A stretch of DNA of 41,744 nucleotides from Gammaproteobacteria bacterium. Lineage in GTDB: Bacteria > Pseudomonadota > Gammaproteobacteria > Xanthomonadales > Rhodanobacteraceae. Position numbers and translations under genes: made by a program. The notes below the pieces were generated by a model that made no database searches, was not told the DNA's origin, and was given only the letters and a program-made list of their open reading frames with translations. Shown piece after piece: positions 29,696 through 38,157 of this stretch (within the stretch, counting starts at the first letter, position 1; each line of letters begins with the position of its first letter). Where the stretch lies: assembly GCA_004295005.1 (NCBI GenBank), contig SHNG01000022.1, positions 1 through 41,744 on the forward strand, written 5' to 3'.

Positions 29696-32218
29696 ATGGT
29701 CGACAATGCGGCATCCGTCCGGAACCCGCTGCCCTTGCCGCCTTCTGCATTCCCCATCGACGAGATCATGCCCGGCGTGCTGGCGTCGCTGAAAGCACAT
29801 CCGCGCCTGGTGCTGGAGGCGCCGCCCGGTGCCGGCAAGACCACGCGTGTTCCGCCGGCCCTGCTCGATGAGCCCTGGCTTGAAGGTCGCCGCATCCTGA
29901 TGCTGGAGCCACGACGCATCGCTGCACGCGCGGCGGCCGAGTTCATGGCCTCGTCACGCGCCGAGAGCGTGGGAGAAACGGTCGGTTATCGCATTCGCCA
30001 TGAGTCGAAGGTGTCTGCGGCAACGCGCATCGAGGTCATCACCGAGGGCATCCTCACGCGCATGCTGCAGGATGATCCGGAACTGCCGGGCGTCGGGGCC
30101 ATCCTGTTCGACGAGTTCCATGAGCGTCACCTGCACGGGGATCTTGGCGCGACGCTGGCTCTGGATGTGCAGGCCAGCCTGCGCCCGGACCTGCGCCTCG
30201 TCATCATGTCGGCCACCCTCGATGGCGAGCGCATCGCACGCTGGTTCGATGCACCACGCCTGACGAGCGCCGGCCGCAGCCATCCCGTGCGCATCGAGCA
30301 TCCGCCGGCGCGCAATGATGAGCGCTGGCCGCAACGGGCTTGGACCAACCATCTGCGCCGCACGCTCATCCAGGCGCTGAAGGAATCTGAAGGTGACGTG
30401 CTGGCATTTCTGCCTGGCCGCCGCGAGATTGATCTTGCCTTCACAGCCTTGTCCGACCTCGAAGTTGAACTGTTGAAACTGCACGGCGAATTGAGTCTGG
30501 TCGAGCAGCGCGCGGCATTGGCTGCCGGCACGCCAGGCCAGCGTCGCGTGGTGCTCGCCACCAATGTCGCCGAATCGAGCCTGACCCTGCCTGGCGTACG
30601 CGTGGTGATCGACAGCGGGCTGGCGCGCGAACCGCGCTTTGATCCGAACTCGGGATTCTCGCGACTTGAAACCGTGAACATCGCGCAGGCTTCCGCCGAC
30701 CAGCGTGCCGGCCGCGCCGGCCGTATTGCGGCGGGCATCTGCTATCGCCTGTGGCCGCAAAGCCAGCGCCTGGAAGTCTCCCGCACAGCCGAGATTGCCC
30801 AAGTGGAACTGGCTGCGCTGGCCCTGGAGCTCGCGCAATGGGGCGCCGCCTTGAACTGGCTGGACGCACCACCGCCGGGGGCCTTGGCGCAGGCGCGTGA
30901 GCTCCTGCGTTCCCTGGGCGCGCTGGATGCGCGCGATTCGATCACCGCAGCGGGTCGGCGCCTGCTCGCAGCCGGCACCCATCCGCGCCTCGCCGCTGCG
31001 CTGTTGCGCGCAGAAGGCGACGAGCGCGTGCTGGCTTGTGACCTGGTCGCCTTGATCGAAGCGCGCAATCCGCTGCGTGGCGAGGATGCGCGGCGCGATG
31101 ATTTCCGTCTGCGCGTGGCTGCCCTGCGTGGGCGTGATGGCTACGCGTTTCAGCTTGATCGCTCCGCACTGGCGGCCATCCGCCAGAACGCCGATGCCTG
31201 GCGACGTCGCTTTGGCATCGCCCGTGATGCGCTGGCCAGCGACGATGCGCTGGCGGTCGGCAATGTGTTGATGCACGCGTTCCCCGATCGCATCGCGCGC
31301 CAGGATCCGGCCAACCCGCGCCGTTACCAGTTGACCAATGGTCGTGGTGCACGCCTGCTGGATGACAGCGTGCTGTACGGCGAGCCTTGGCTGGTCATCG
31401 TTGATTTGCGCCACGAAGCCAGTGACAGCCTGATTCTCGGCGCCGCGCCGTTTGATGAAACCCGGCTCGAACGTGATTTTGCCCATGCCTTTGGCGAGCG
31501 CCGCAGCGTGCGCTGGAACCGCGATAGCCGTGCCGTGGAATGCTTCGAGGAACGCCATTTCGCGGCCATCGTGTTGCAACGTCGCAGTGTGCCGGCGCGC
31601 GAGGAGGAAACCGTGCCGGCCCTGCTCGCTGCGGTGCACGAGTCGGGATTGCAGAGCCTGCCATGGAGCGAATCCGCCAGCGCGCTGCGCCAGCGCGTGT
31701 GCTTCCTGCGTGCGCAGCTTGCGGATGCGGACCTGCCGGATTTTTCCGATGCCGCCCTGCTCGGTTCATTGGAGTCATGGCTTGCGCCCTTGCTGCGCGA
31801 CAAGCGCCGCCTGGATGCATTGCGCGCGGAGGAAATCTCGCAGGCCTTGGCGGACCAGCTCAATTACGCACAGCGTCGCCTGCTCGATGCGGAAGCGCCG
31901 CTTGTGGTTCGTGTGCCGAGTGGCATGGATCGTCGCATCGACTACACGAACGAGGAATCTCCGGTGCTTGCGGTGAAATTGCAGGAGCTGTTCGGCCTTG
32001 GTGAGACGCCACGCATCGCGCGGGGCCGAACGCCGCTTACCCTGCATCTGCTTTCACCCGCCGGACGACCGATCCAGGTGACCCGTGACCTGCATGGATT
32101 CTGGGAGCGCACCTATCCAGACGTGAAGAAGGAACTCAAGGGCCGTTATCCCAGGCACCCGTGGCCCGATGATCCGTGGAGCGCCACCGCGACGCATCGG
32201 GTCAAGCCGCGCGGGTAG
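29696..32218 (+). CDS. hrpB: ATP-dependent helicase HrpB
   Basis: An 840-residue DEAH-type helicase. Walker A is APPGAGKTT at residues 42-50, motif II is DEFH at 139-142, and motif III is MSATLDGER. ATNVAESSLTLPGVRVVIDSG and QRAGRAGRIAAGICYRLW are motifs V and VI. The C-terminal half carries the HrpB-specific domain, ending in WERTYPDVKKELKGRYPRHPWPDDP, the typical family terminus. HrpB is not essential; its role in RNA metabolism is not settled, and it is not a secretion-system gene despite the name. The ATG at 29696 gives the usual length; an in-frame TTG at 29621 overlaps the terminator region and is rejected. Confidence 0.93.
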   Translation: MVDNAASVRNPLPLPPSAFPIDEIMPGVLASLKAHPRLVLEAPPGAGKTTRVPPALLDEPWLEGRRILMLEPRRIAARAAAEFMASSRAESVGETVGYRIRHESKVSAATRIEVITEGILTRMLQDDPELPGVGAILFDEFHERHLHGDLGATLALDVQASLRPDLRLVIMSATLDGERIARWFDAPRLTSAGRSHPVRIEHPPARNDERWPQRAWTNHLRRTLIQALKESEGDVLAFLPGRREIDLAFTALSDLEVELLKLHGELSLVEQRAALAAGTPGQRRVVLATNVAESSLTLPGVRVVIDSGLAREPRFDPNSGFSRLETVNIAQASADQRAGRAGRIAAGICYRLWPQSQRLEVSRTAEIAQVELAALALELAQWGAALNWLDAPPPGALAQARELLRSLGALDARDSITAAGRRLLAAGTHPRLAAALLRAEGDERVLACDLVALIEARNPLRGEDARRDDFRLRVAALRGRDGYAFQLDRSALAAIRQNADAWRRRFGIARDALASDDALAVGNVLMHAFPDRIARQDPANPRRYQLTNGRGARLLDDSVLYGEPWLVIVDLRHEASDSLILGAAPFDETRLERDFAHAFGERRSVRWNRDSRAVECFEERHFAAIVLQRRSVPAREEETVPALLAAVHESGLQSLPWSESASALRQRVCFLRAQLADADLPDFSDAALLGSLESWLAPLLRDKRRLDALRAEEISQALADQLNYAQRRLLDAEAPLVVRVPSGMDRRIDYTNEESPVLAVKLQELFGLGETPRIARGRTPLTLHLLSPAGRPIQVTRDLHGFWERTYPDVKKELKGRYPRHPWPDDPWSATATHRVKPRG

Positions 32219-32433
32219 CGACGACCGTGCGGGCCGGATCAGAAAATTGGCATTGGCTTGAACTGCCCATCCAACCTGCCTGAACCAACGGCAACCGCGC
32301 AGGTCGAATTCACGGTTCATGACACAGCGCGGGTAGCGGACGTGGCAAGGTAGAACAGCGCATCCGCGCGGCAGGCAACGCCTGCTCGCCATCCTGCATC
32401 CCTGATGAAATCCCCGAGATTCGCGAGGCATCC

Positions 32434-33492
32434 ATGATCCGCTTCAACCGTACCCTGGCCTGGATGACGGCCTTCCTTGTTCTGGTCGGCGCCCTCGTGG
32501 TGCTGGTGCACGCGCGCCTGATCGAGATGTTCAATGCCAATCCGTTCTTCAATGGCGTGATTCTCAGTGTGCTGGTCGCCGGCATCATCGCCAACCTGCG
32601 CCAGGTGGTACTGCTTTCCGGCGAAGCGCGCTGGATGGAATCCTTTCGTCGCTCCAACCCGGAGCGTCCGGTTCAGGGCCAGGCACGCCTGCTGGCGCCA
32701 ATGGCACGCATGCTCGGCAATCGCACGCGTGATCGGGCGGCGCTTTCCGCACATTCGATGCGCACCCTGCTCGACAGCGTGCAGTCGCGGCTGGACGAGT
32801 CGCGCGATGTTTCCCGTTACTTGATCGGCTTGGCGATCTTCCTCGGCTTGCTCGGCACGTTCTGGGGCCTCTTGGTCACCATTCGCTCGGTGTCCGACAT
32901 CATCGGTTCGCTCAATGTCGGCAATGACGCGGCCAGCATGTTCGGTGCACTCAAGGAAGACCTGAAGCATCCGCTGGCCGGCATGTCGACCAGCTTCTCC
33001 ACTTCACTGTTCGGCCTTGCCAGTTCGCTGGTGATCGGCTTTCTCGATCTGCAGGCCGGGCATGCACAGAACCGTTTCTACAATGCGCTGGAAGAATGGC
33101 TCTCGGGCATGACGCATCTTTCTTCGGGCAACACGCTCGAAGGCGATGCCTCGGTTCCGGCTTATGTGCAGGCCCTGCTTGAGCAGACCGCGGATGGCCT
33201 TGAACGCATGCAGCGCGCCATTGTCGAGAACGAGCGCGAACGGCGCGGAAGCCAGGAGCAGTTTGCCGAGGTTTCCAACCAGTTGGCCCGCCTCAACGAC
33301 CTGCTCTCGCGCGATGCCCGCGAACGCCAGGCGGCAGCCCAGGTGCAGGATGAGCTGAAGAGCGTGCTGCGCCAGATCGCCAGCCAGGCACCGACAGAGT
33401 CGCGCCTGTCCGATGATCTGCGCAGTGAATTGCGCCTGCTCTCGCGCACCATCGCCGCTGCCGTCGGCGAACGTCGTGAGCCTCGTCCATGA
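32434..33492 (+). CDS. MotA/TolQ/ExbB-like stator subunit
   Basis: A 352-residue inner-membrane protein with four predicted membrane segments: ~10-28, ~38-60, ~129-150 (YLIGLAIFLGLLGTFWGLLV) and ~184-206 (MSTSFSTSLFGLASSLVIGF). This arrangement and the LLGTFWGL motif match MotA-type proton-channel subunits. After residue ~210 comes a long charged helix (ENERERRGSQEQFAEVSNQL) to the C-terminus, absent from flagellar MotA and reminiscent of the cytoplasmic tail of ZorA-like proteins. It overlaps the next gene, a MotB-like OmpA protein, by 4 bp, so they are made together. No flagellar or chemotaxis gene is in the window. Probably one half of an ion-driven motor acting on the cell wall. Confidence 0.82.
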   Translation: MIRFNRTLAWMTAFLVLVGALVVLVHARLIEMFNANPFFNGVILSVLVAGIIANLRQVVLLSGEARWMESFRRSNPERPVQGQARLLAPMARMLGNRTRDRAALSAHSMRTLLDSVQSRLDESRDVSRYLIGLAIFLGLLGTFWGLLVTIRSVSDIIGSLNVGNDAASMFGALKEDLKHPLAGMSTSFSTSLFGLASSLVIGFLDLQAGHAQNRFYNALEEWLSGMTHLSSGNTLEGDASVPAYVQALLEQTADGLERMQRAIVENERERRGSQEQFAEVSNQLARLNDLLSRDARERQAAAQVQDELKSVLRQIASQAPTESRLSDDLRSELRLLSRTIAAAVGERREPRP

Positions 33493-34577
33493 GCACGCTG
33501 GCGCGCAGGCAACGGCGCAGTGCGGATATCTGGCCTGGCTTCGTCGATGCCCTGACTTCCCTGATCATGGTGATGATCTTCGTCTTGCTGATATTCGCCA
33601 TCGGCCAGTTTGCCCTGTCCGATACGCTGGCCGGCAAGAACCAGGCGCTGGATGCGTTGAACGCCCGCGTCGCCGAGCTCGCGCGCAACCTGAGCCTGAG
33701 CGAAAGCGACAAGCGTGCGCTGGATCAGCGCGTTGCCGAGTTGAGCGCGAGCCTGGGCAGCAGCCAGAGCGAGCGCGAACGCCTCGGCAGCGAACTGGCG
33801 GCAGCCACGGATCAGGCCCGTCTGCTCGGCAATGACATTGCCGCCTTGCAGGAGCTCAAGCGTCAACTCGAAGCGGAGGCCGCGCGCCTGTCCAGCCAAC
33901 TCGACAGCACGCAATCCGATCTGGTCAAGCAGACTGAGCTCGGCAACGCCGCCACGGCGCAGGTTGAACTGCTCAATCGCCAACTGTCCGCGCTGCGCGA
34001 ACAACTGGCCAGGGTGGAGGGCGCACTGGGCATCGCCAACAAGGACATTGCCGCCAAGGATGCGCGCATTGCCGATCTCGGCACGCAACTCAACCTTGCC
34101 CTGGCCAATCGTGTCGGAGAACTCGAGCGCTACCGCTCGGAATTCTTCGGTCGCCTGCGCGAGGCACTCGGCGCGCGCAGCGACGTGCAAGTGGTGGGTG
34201 ACCGTTTCGTGTTGCCGACCGACATCCTGTTTGATTCCGGTTCCGCCGAACTCACGCCCTCGGCAATGCAGGGCCTGGAGTCGCTGGCCGCCACCGTGCG
34301 CGAGGTGTCTGCGGAGATTCCATCCAGCATCGACTGGGTGCTGCGCGTGGATGGCCATACCGACAAGCGCGCGATCCACACCGAGCGTTTTCCCTCGAAC
34401 TGGGAGTTGTCCAGTGCGCGAGCCTTGGCCATCGTCAAATACCTGGTGGTGCAGGGCATTCCCGCACATCGCCTGTCGGCGAATGGCTTTGGCCAGTTCC
34501 AGCCGATCGACAATGGCGACAGCCCTGCCGCACTCGCACGCAACCGACGCATCGAGCTGCAGTTGACCAACCGCTGA
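33489..34577 (+). CDS. MotB-like OmpA-domain protein with long coiled coil
   Basis: A 362-residue partner of the preceding MotA-like protein. Its single N-terminal membrane span is preceded by the functional aspartate (PGFVDALTSLIMVMIFVLL, Asp20), equivalent to the proton-carrying Asp32 of E. coli MotB. Residues ~55-215 form a continuous heptad-rich coiled coil (LNARVAELARNLSLSESDK, LEAEAARLSSQLDSTQ...). An OmpA_C peptidoglycan-binding domain follows (LFDSGSAELTPSAMQ, VDGHTDKRAIH, NWELSSARALAIVKYL, RNRRIELQL). The coiled coil makes it much longer in the middle than MotB. ZorB-like or 'peptidoglycan-binding' stator proteins have this shape. The ATG overlaps the upstream stop (ATGA). Confidence 0.84.
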   Translation: MSTLARRQRRSADIWPGFVDALTSLIMVMIFVLLIFAIGQFALSDTLAGKNQALDALNARVAELARNLSLSESDKRALDQRVAELSASLGSSQSERERLGSELAAATDQARLLGNDIAALQELKRQLEAEAARLSSQLDSTQSDLVKQTELGNAATAQVELLNRQLSALREQLARVEGALGIANKDIAAKDARIADLGTQLNLALANRVGELERYRSEFFGRLREALGARSDVQVVGDRFVLPTDILFDSGSAELTPSAMQGLESLAATVREVSAEIPSSIDWVLRVDGHTDKRAIHTERFPSNWELSSARALAIVKYLVVQGIPAHRLSANGFGQFQPIDNGDSPAALARNRRIELQLTNR

Positions 34578-34769
34578 TTGGCCGGAGTGGGTACCGCCAC
34601 GGTCTGGCCTCGCCTGGCGCTGGGCGGTGCGCCGGGCGCACGTTCCCCTGCGGCTGCAACCGGACGCCTGCTTCACGCATCTACTTGCGCGAAACGGGTG
34701 CCTGCATTGCTGCCATCATGTACCCGCCGGCATCCCCAATGCTTCCCTTCTTCCAGGAATCCGCTTGTC

Positions 34770-36254
34770 ATGACGCCCGTTCATCCCGTTCCGCGCATCC
34801 TTTCTTTGATTGCACTGGCCCTCAGCGTGGCTGCCAGCCCCGTCTGCGCAGAGTCCGTGGTCAGCAAGACCCCTGCGCTGCCGGAAACGCCAGCGGCCCG
34901 GCTGATGAGTGAATGGATGAAGCTGTGCGAGCAACCCGACCGTGCGCGCATGACATCCTGGTTTGATGCGCAACTTTCCAGCGGTGGCCGTGGACGCATG
35001 ACGCCGGCCGCGCGCGCCGCCGACATGTTCGAGCTGTGCTCGGCCAACGGTGGCCTGGAGGCGGTAACGGTGGTGAAGTCCGAACCCTTGTCGATCACGC
35101 TGACGACACGCGGCCGCAAGAGCGGTGCGTGGTTTGAAATCATCCTGTTGGCGGACGAAGCCGGTGAAGTCGATCGCGGCGGCATGATGCCGACCCTGCC
35201 CGTCGAATCGGCGCTGCCTGCCCGGATCGACGACGCCGTCATTGCGCGCGAGCTGGAACAGTCGGTGGCGCGCCTGTCCAGCAGCGGGCTGTTCTCCGGC
35301 ATCGTCGTGGTCGCACGCGGCGAGCGCATCATCGCCCAGGCCAGCGGCGGGTATGCCAATCGTGCCGGGAAGACGCCGTTCGACACATCGAGCGGGTTCA
35401 CCCTGGGCTCATTGGGCAAGATGTTCACGGCGGTGGCAATCGGCCAGCTCGTCGACCAGGACAAGCTTGCGCCATCCGATACGGTCGGAAAGTTTTTCCC
35501 TGACTATCCGAACACGACTGTTCGCGATCAGGTGACCGTGTCGATGCTGCTGGCGCATACGTCCGGGCTTGGTGACTTCCTCGACAAGCGCACGCCATCG
35601 ATGATGAGCAACGGTGTCCAGCGCGCAGCCGAATTCCTGCCGCTGTTCGACAAGGACGAACCGCAGTTCACGCCGGGCAGCGCCAAGGCCTACAGCAACG
35701 CCGGCCTGGCATTGGCTGGCGCGATCGTCGAGAAGGTTTCCGGCGAGAGCTATCCGGACTATCTGCGCAAGCACGTGTTTGCGCCGGCCGGCATGACCCG
35801 CAGCTCGCCGAACAACGTTCCGCACGCCGGTGCAGGACTGGTCACGCCGTACACCCGCGAAGGTTCGCCGGACTGGAAGATCGCCGAGGCCGACATCGGC
35901 AGTCCGGCCGGCGGCGCAATTTCCACCGCGGGCGATCTCGTGCGTTTTGCCGAGGCGCTGCGCAGCGGCAGCGTGGTCAGCAAGGCCTGGTTCAAGCAGA
36001 TGGCAACGGCGCAGGGACCGGTCGAGGACGGCCGCGGTTACGGCTATGCGACCGAGATCGTGGACTTCTACGGCGAAACCGTGGTCGGCCACAACGGCGG
36101 TTTTCCCGGCGTGAGCACGCACCTTCATCTCGTGATGGGATCGCCGTATACGGTGGTCGTGTTGTCCAACCAGGACCCGCCTGCCGACATGTACGCGGGC
36201 ATACCGATCGTGGCCCTGGTTGCCGAAAGGGTGAAGCGCGACGCGCGACCTTAG
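34770..36254 (+). CDS. Secreted serine hydrolase (class C beta-lactamase fold)
   Basis: A 494-residue exported protein; signal peptide MTPVHPVPRILSLIALALSVAASPVCA. Residues ~40-145 are a separate domain of unknown type, containing a pair of cysteines (LCEQ, LCSA). The hydrolase domain carries SLGK (S214, K217), YSN at 308-310 and HNG at 441-443, the beta-lactamase/DD-peptidase triad. It differs from the lipoprotein hydrolase at 5.6-7.6 kb in lacking a lipobox and the C-terminal extension. Likely an esterase or peptidase of the periplasm. The start is the ATG at 34770, with only AGGA 12 bases upstream, so the start is less certain. 192 bp separate it from the stator gene. Confidence 0.85.
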   Translation: MTPVHPVPRILSLIALALSVAASPVCAESVVSKTPALPETPAARLMSEWMKLCEQPDRARMTSWFDAQLSSGGRGRMTPAARAADMFELCSANGGLEAVTVVKSEPLSITLTTRGRKSGAWFEIILLADEAGEVDRGGMMPTLPVESALPARIDDAVIARELEQSVARLSSSGLFSGIVVVARGERIIAQASGGYANRAGKTPFDTSSGFTLGSLGKMFTAVAIGQLVDQDKLAPSDTVGKFFPDYPNTTVRDQVTVSMLLAHTSGLGDFLDKRTPSMMSNGVQRAAEFLPLFDKDEPQFTPGSAKAYSNAGLALAGAIVEKVSGESYPDYLRKHVFAPAGMTRSSPNNVPHAGAGLVTPYTREGSPDWKIAEADIGSPAGGAISTAGDLVRFAEALRSGSVVSKAWFKQMATAQGPVEDGRGYGYATEIVDFYGETVVGHNGGFPGVSTHLHLVMGSPYTVVVLSNQDPPADMYAGIPIVALVAERVKRDARP

Positions 36255-36277
36255 ACCGTGGACCCGGCCCAACGGCA

Positions 36278-36510
36278 AGCGGCGCAAGCTCCGCTCTACG
36301 CGAAACCTAACGAAAGCGTAGAGCCGAGCTTGCTCGGCTGTGGGCCCGAGCCAACGGCAAGCGGAGCAAGCTCCGCTCTACGCGAAACGTGACGAATGGG
36401 TAGAGCCGAGCTTGCTCGGCTGTGGGCCCGAGCCAACGGCAAGCGGAGCAAGCTTCGCTCTACGCGAAACGTGACAAATGGGTAGAGCCGAGCTTGCTCG
36501 GCTGTGGGCC
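36278..36510. repeat. Three tandem 82-bp palindromic repeats
   Basis: Units begin at 36278, 36360 and 36442, 82 bp apart. The same hairpin pair as in the arrays at 13.4 kb and 20.1 kb appears here in the other orientation: AGCGGAGCAAGCTCCGCT followed by AGCCGAGCTTGCTCGGCT, with GTAGAGC and CTCTACG at the inner ends. The linker is again private (GCGAAACGTGACGAATGG and GTGGGCCCGAGCCAACGGC). The first hairpin of the first unit carries one change (GGCGC). The array lies at the convergent junction of the serine hydrolase and rluE and ends at the rluE stop codon. Confidence 0.92.
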
Positions 36511-37052
36511 TAAGCGACGCGTGGTGATCGAAACTCGCCTGGCTTGAGCCCACCCAATTCGTGCTCGCCAACCCGCGTGCGGATCAGGCGCAAGGTGGGC
36601 AATCCGACCGCTGCGGTCATGCGACGCACCTGGCGGTTGCGCCCCTCGGAAATGCTCAACTCCAGCCAGGCGGTTGGAATGTTCTTGCGGAACCGTACCG
36701 GCGGATCGCGTGGCCACAACCAATCGGGTGCCGCTTCGAGGGCGCGCGCCTCGGCAGGCCGCGTGAGGCCATCCCTGAGCTGCACCCCACGGCGCAAGGC
36801 GGCAAGTGCATCATCGCCCGCCACCCCTTCCACTTCAGCAAGATAGGTCTTGTGCTGGCGATGGCGTGGATCGGTGATGCGATGGGCGAGTGCGCCATCG
36901 TCGGTGAGCAGGAGCAGGCCTTCGGAATCCATGTCCAGGCGTCCGGCCGCATAGACGTCCTTTTGCCGGATGTAGTCGGCCAAGGTCGGGCGCCCCCCGG
37001 CGTCGGTGAACTGGCACAGCACGCCAAAGGGCTTGTTGAACAGGATCAACAT
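36510..37052 (-). CDS. rluE: 23S rRNA pseudouridine synthase, RluE type
   Basis: A 180-residue RsuA/RluB/E/F-family synthase. The catalytic aspartate is in AGRLDMDSEGLLLLTDDG. Other family blocks are ILFNKPFGVLCQF at the N-terminus, KTYLAEVEG and EGRNRQVRRMTAAVGLPTLRL. The protein lacks the S4 domain, as in RluE, which modifies U2457 of 23S rRNA in E. coli. The ATG at 37052 is the only sensible start; no good ribosome-binding site is visible. A GC-rich 8-bp inverted repeat lies just upstream (37062-37089). Confidence 0.88.
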   Translation of the reverse strand: MLILFNKPFGVLCQFTDAGGRPTLADYIRQKDVYAAGRLDMDSEGLLLLTDDGALAHRITDPRHRQHKTYLAEVEGVAGDDALAALRRGVQLRDGLTRPAEARALEAAPDWLWPRDPPVRFRKNIPTAWLELSISEGRNRQVRRMTAAVGLPTLRLIRTRVGEHELGGLKPGEFRSPRVA

Positions 37053-37061
37053 CGCAAGGGT

Positions 37062-37089
37062 GCAGCCGGTGGCTTGCGCCCCCGGCTGC
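37062..37089. repeat. 8-bp inverted repeat upstream of rluE
   Basis: GCAGCCGG at 37062-37069 is complementary to CCGGCTGC at 37082-37089, with a 12-base loop. It lies 10 bp before the rluE start and about 12 bp after the upstream lipoprotein gene stop. There is no T-run on the minus strand, so it is not a clear terminator; it may be an RNA structure controlling rluE translation or protecting the upstream 3' end. Confidence 0.5.
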
Positions 37090-37101
37090 GATCAAACATT
37101 G

Positions 37102-38031
37102 TTACTGGGCCGGCGTTGCCGGCTTGCTATCGGTGCCCTGCTCGAAGATGGCGTCGGCCTTCGGCTTCATGAACTTGAGGGTCATGCGGTCCGACTCGCC
37201 AATGGCCAGGTACTTGTCGCGATCCACATCCTTGAGCGCCAGGGTGGGTGGCAGAGTCCAGACGCCCTCGGGATGATTGCGCGTGTCCTTGGGGTTGGCG
37301 TTGATCTCGCTCGACTCGACCAGGGTGAATCCGGCATCGGTGGCCAGCTTGACCACGGAGGCCGTGGTCAGGTAACCGGAATTCTTCATCGATTCCGGCG
37401 TCGCGTCGTCCGCCGCGCGATGGTCGGCAACACCCAGGGTGCCGCCGGGCTTGAGCACGGCATTGAAGGCCTTGAACATGGCCTCGGCGGTGCCCGCACC
37501 GACCCAGTTGTGCACATTGCGGAAAGTCAGCACGACATCGGCGGAGCCATCGGCACCGAAGTTGGGTGCCTTGGGATCGAATTCGACGATTTTCGCGGAC
37601 TCGTAGTGGGCCGGATCCGCGGCCAGCTTGGCGCGGAAACGCTCGTTGCTCGTCTTGTTGTACTCGGAGCTTTCACTGTTGGCGATCGCGGCGATGTAGC
37701 TGCCCTTGCTCCACAGGTAGGGCGAGAGGATCTCGGTGTACCAGCCGCCGCCCGGGGTGATCTCGACGACGGTATCGGTCGGCTTGAGTCCGAAGAATTC
37801 CAGGGTCTGCTTGGGATGGCGGTACTGGTCGCGCGCCTTGTTTTCAGCCGAGCGCCAATCACCGGCGATGGCGGCATCCAGTGGATTGGCGACGGCTTCG
37901 ACGGCAGGCGCTGGTGCGACCACTTCGGCGGGTTGATCGGAGGCGGACTCCGGTGCGGCCGGTGTTTCGGTTTTCTGGCCACAGGCAGTCAGGATGAGGG
38001 CGAGGGTTGCGGCGAGCGGGAGGACTTTCAT
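37102..38031 (-). CDS. Lipoprotein with SAM-methyltransferase-like fold (COG4798 type)
   Basis: A 309-residue protein. GGAG lies about seven bases before the ATG at 38031. The signal sequence MKVLPLAATLALILTAC has lipobox LTAC and is followed by a Pro/Ala/Glu-rich linker. The body is a class I methyltransferase-like fold: VVEITPGGGWYTEILSPYL (motif I), IVEFDPKAP, VVLTFRNVHNWVG, GGTLGVADHR and LVESSEINANPKDTRN. This matches COG4798 'predicted methyltransferase'. The puzzle is location: SAM is a cytoplasmic cofactor, yet the protein appears to be exported and lipid-anchored. It may bind another ligand or have lost catalysis. It is upstream of rluE on the same strand. Confidence 0.84.
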   Translation of the reverse strand: MKVLPLAATLALILTACGQKTETPAAPESASDQPAEVVAPAPAVEAVANPLDAAIAGDWRSAENKARDQYRHPKQTLEFFGLKPTDTVVEITPGGGWYTEILSPYLWSKGSYIAAIANSESSEYNKTSNERFRAKLAADPAHYESAKIVEFDPKAPNFGADGSADVVLTFRNVHNWVGAGTAEAMFKAFNAVLKPGGTLGVADHRAADDATPESMKNSGYLTTASVVKLATDAGFTLVESSEINANPKDTRNHPEGVWTLPPTLALKDVDRDKYLAIGESDRMTLKFMKPKADAIFEQGTDSKPATPAQ

Positions 38032-38157
38032 GGAATTCTCCAGGGGTGAACACGATTGCGTGGGGTCGTTTAGCCTAGCACAGCGCACCGGTCCGCTAGA
38101 TCAGCGAATTGGCTGCCAAGGGCGATGTACCGATGCAATCCGGACCTGTGTCAATGC

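Noticed and set aside
29954-31639. A 561-codon open frame on the minus strand
   Set aside because: Antisense to hrpB with no family features.
28373-32218. hrpB as part of a type III secretion (hrp) cluster
   Set aside because: The protein is the DEAH helicase HrpB; no secretion apparatus genes are nearby.
32434-34577. A complete Zorya defence system
   Set aside because: Only the motor-like pair is present; no ZorC, ZorD or ZorE-type gene follows, the next gene being a serine hydrolase.
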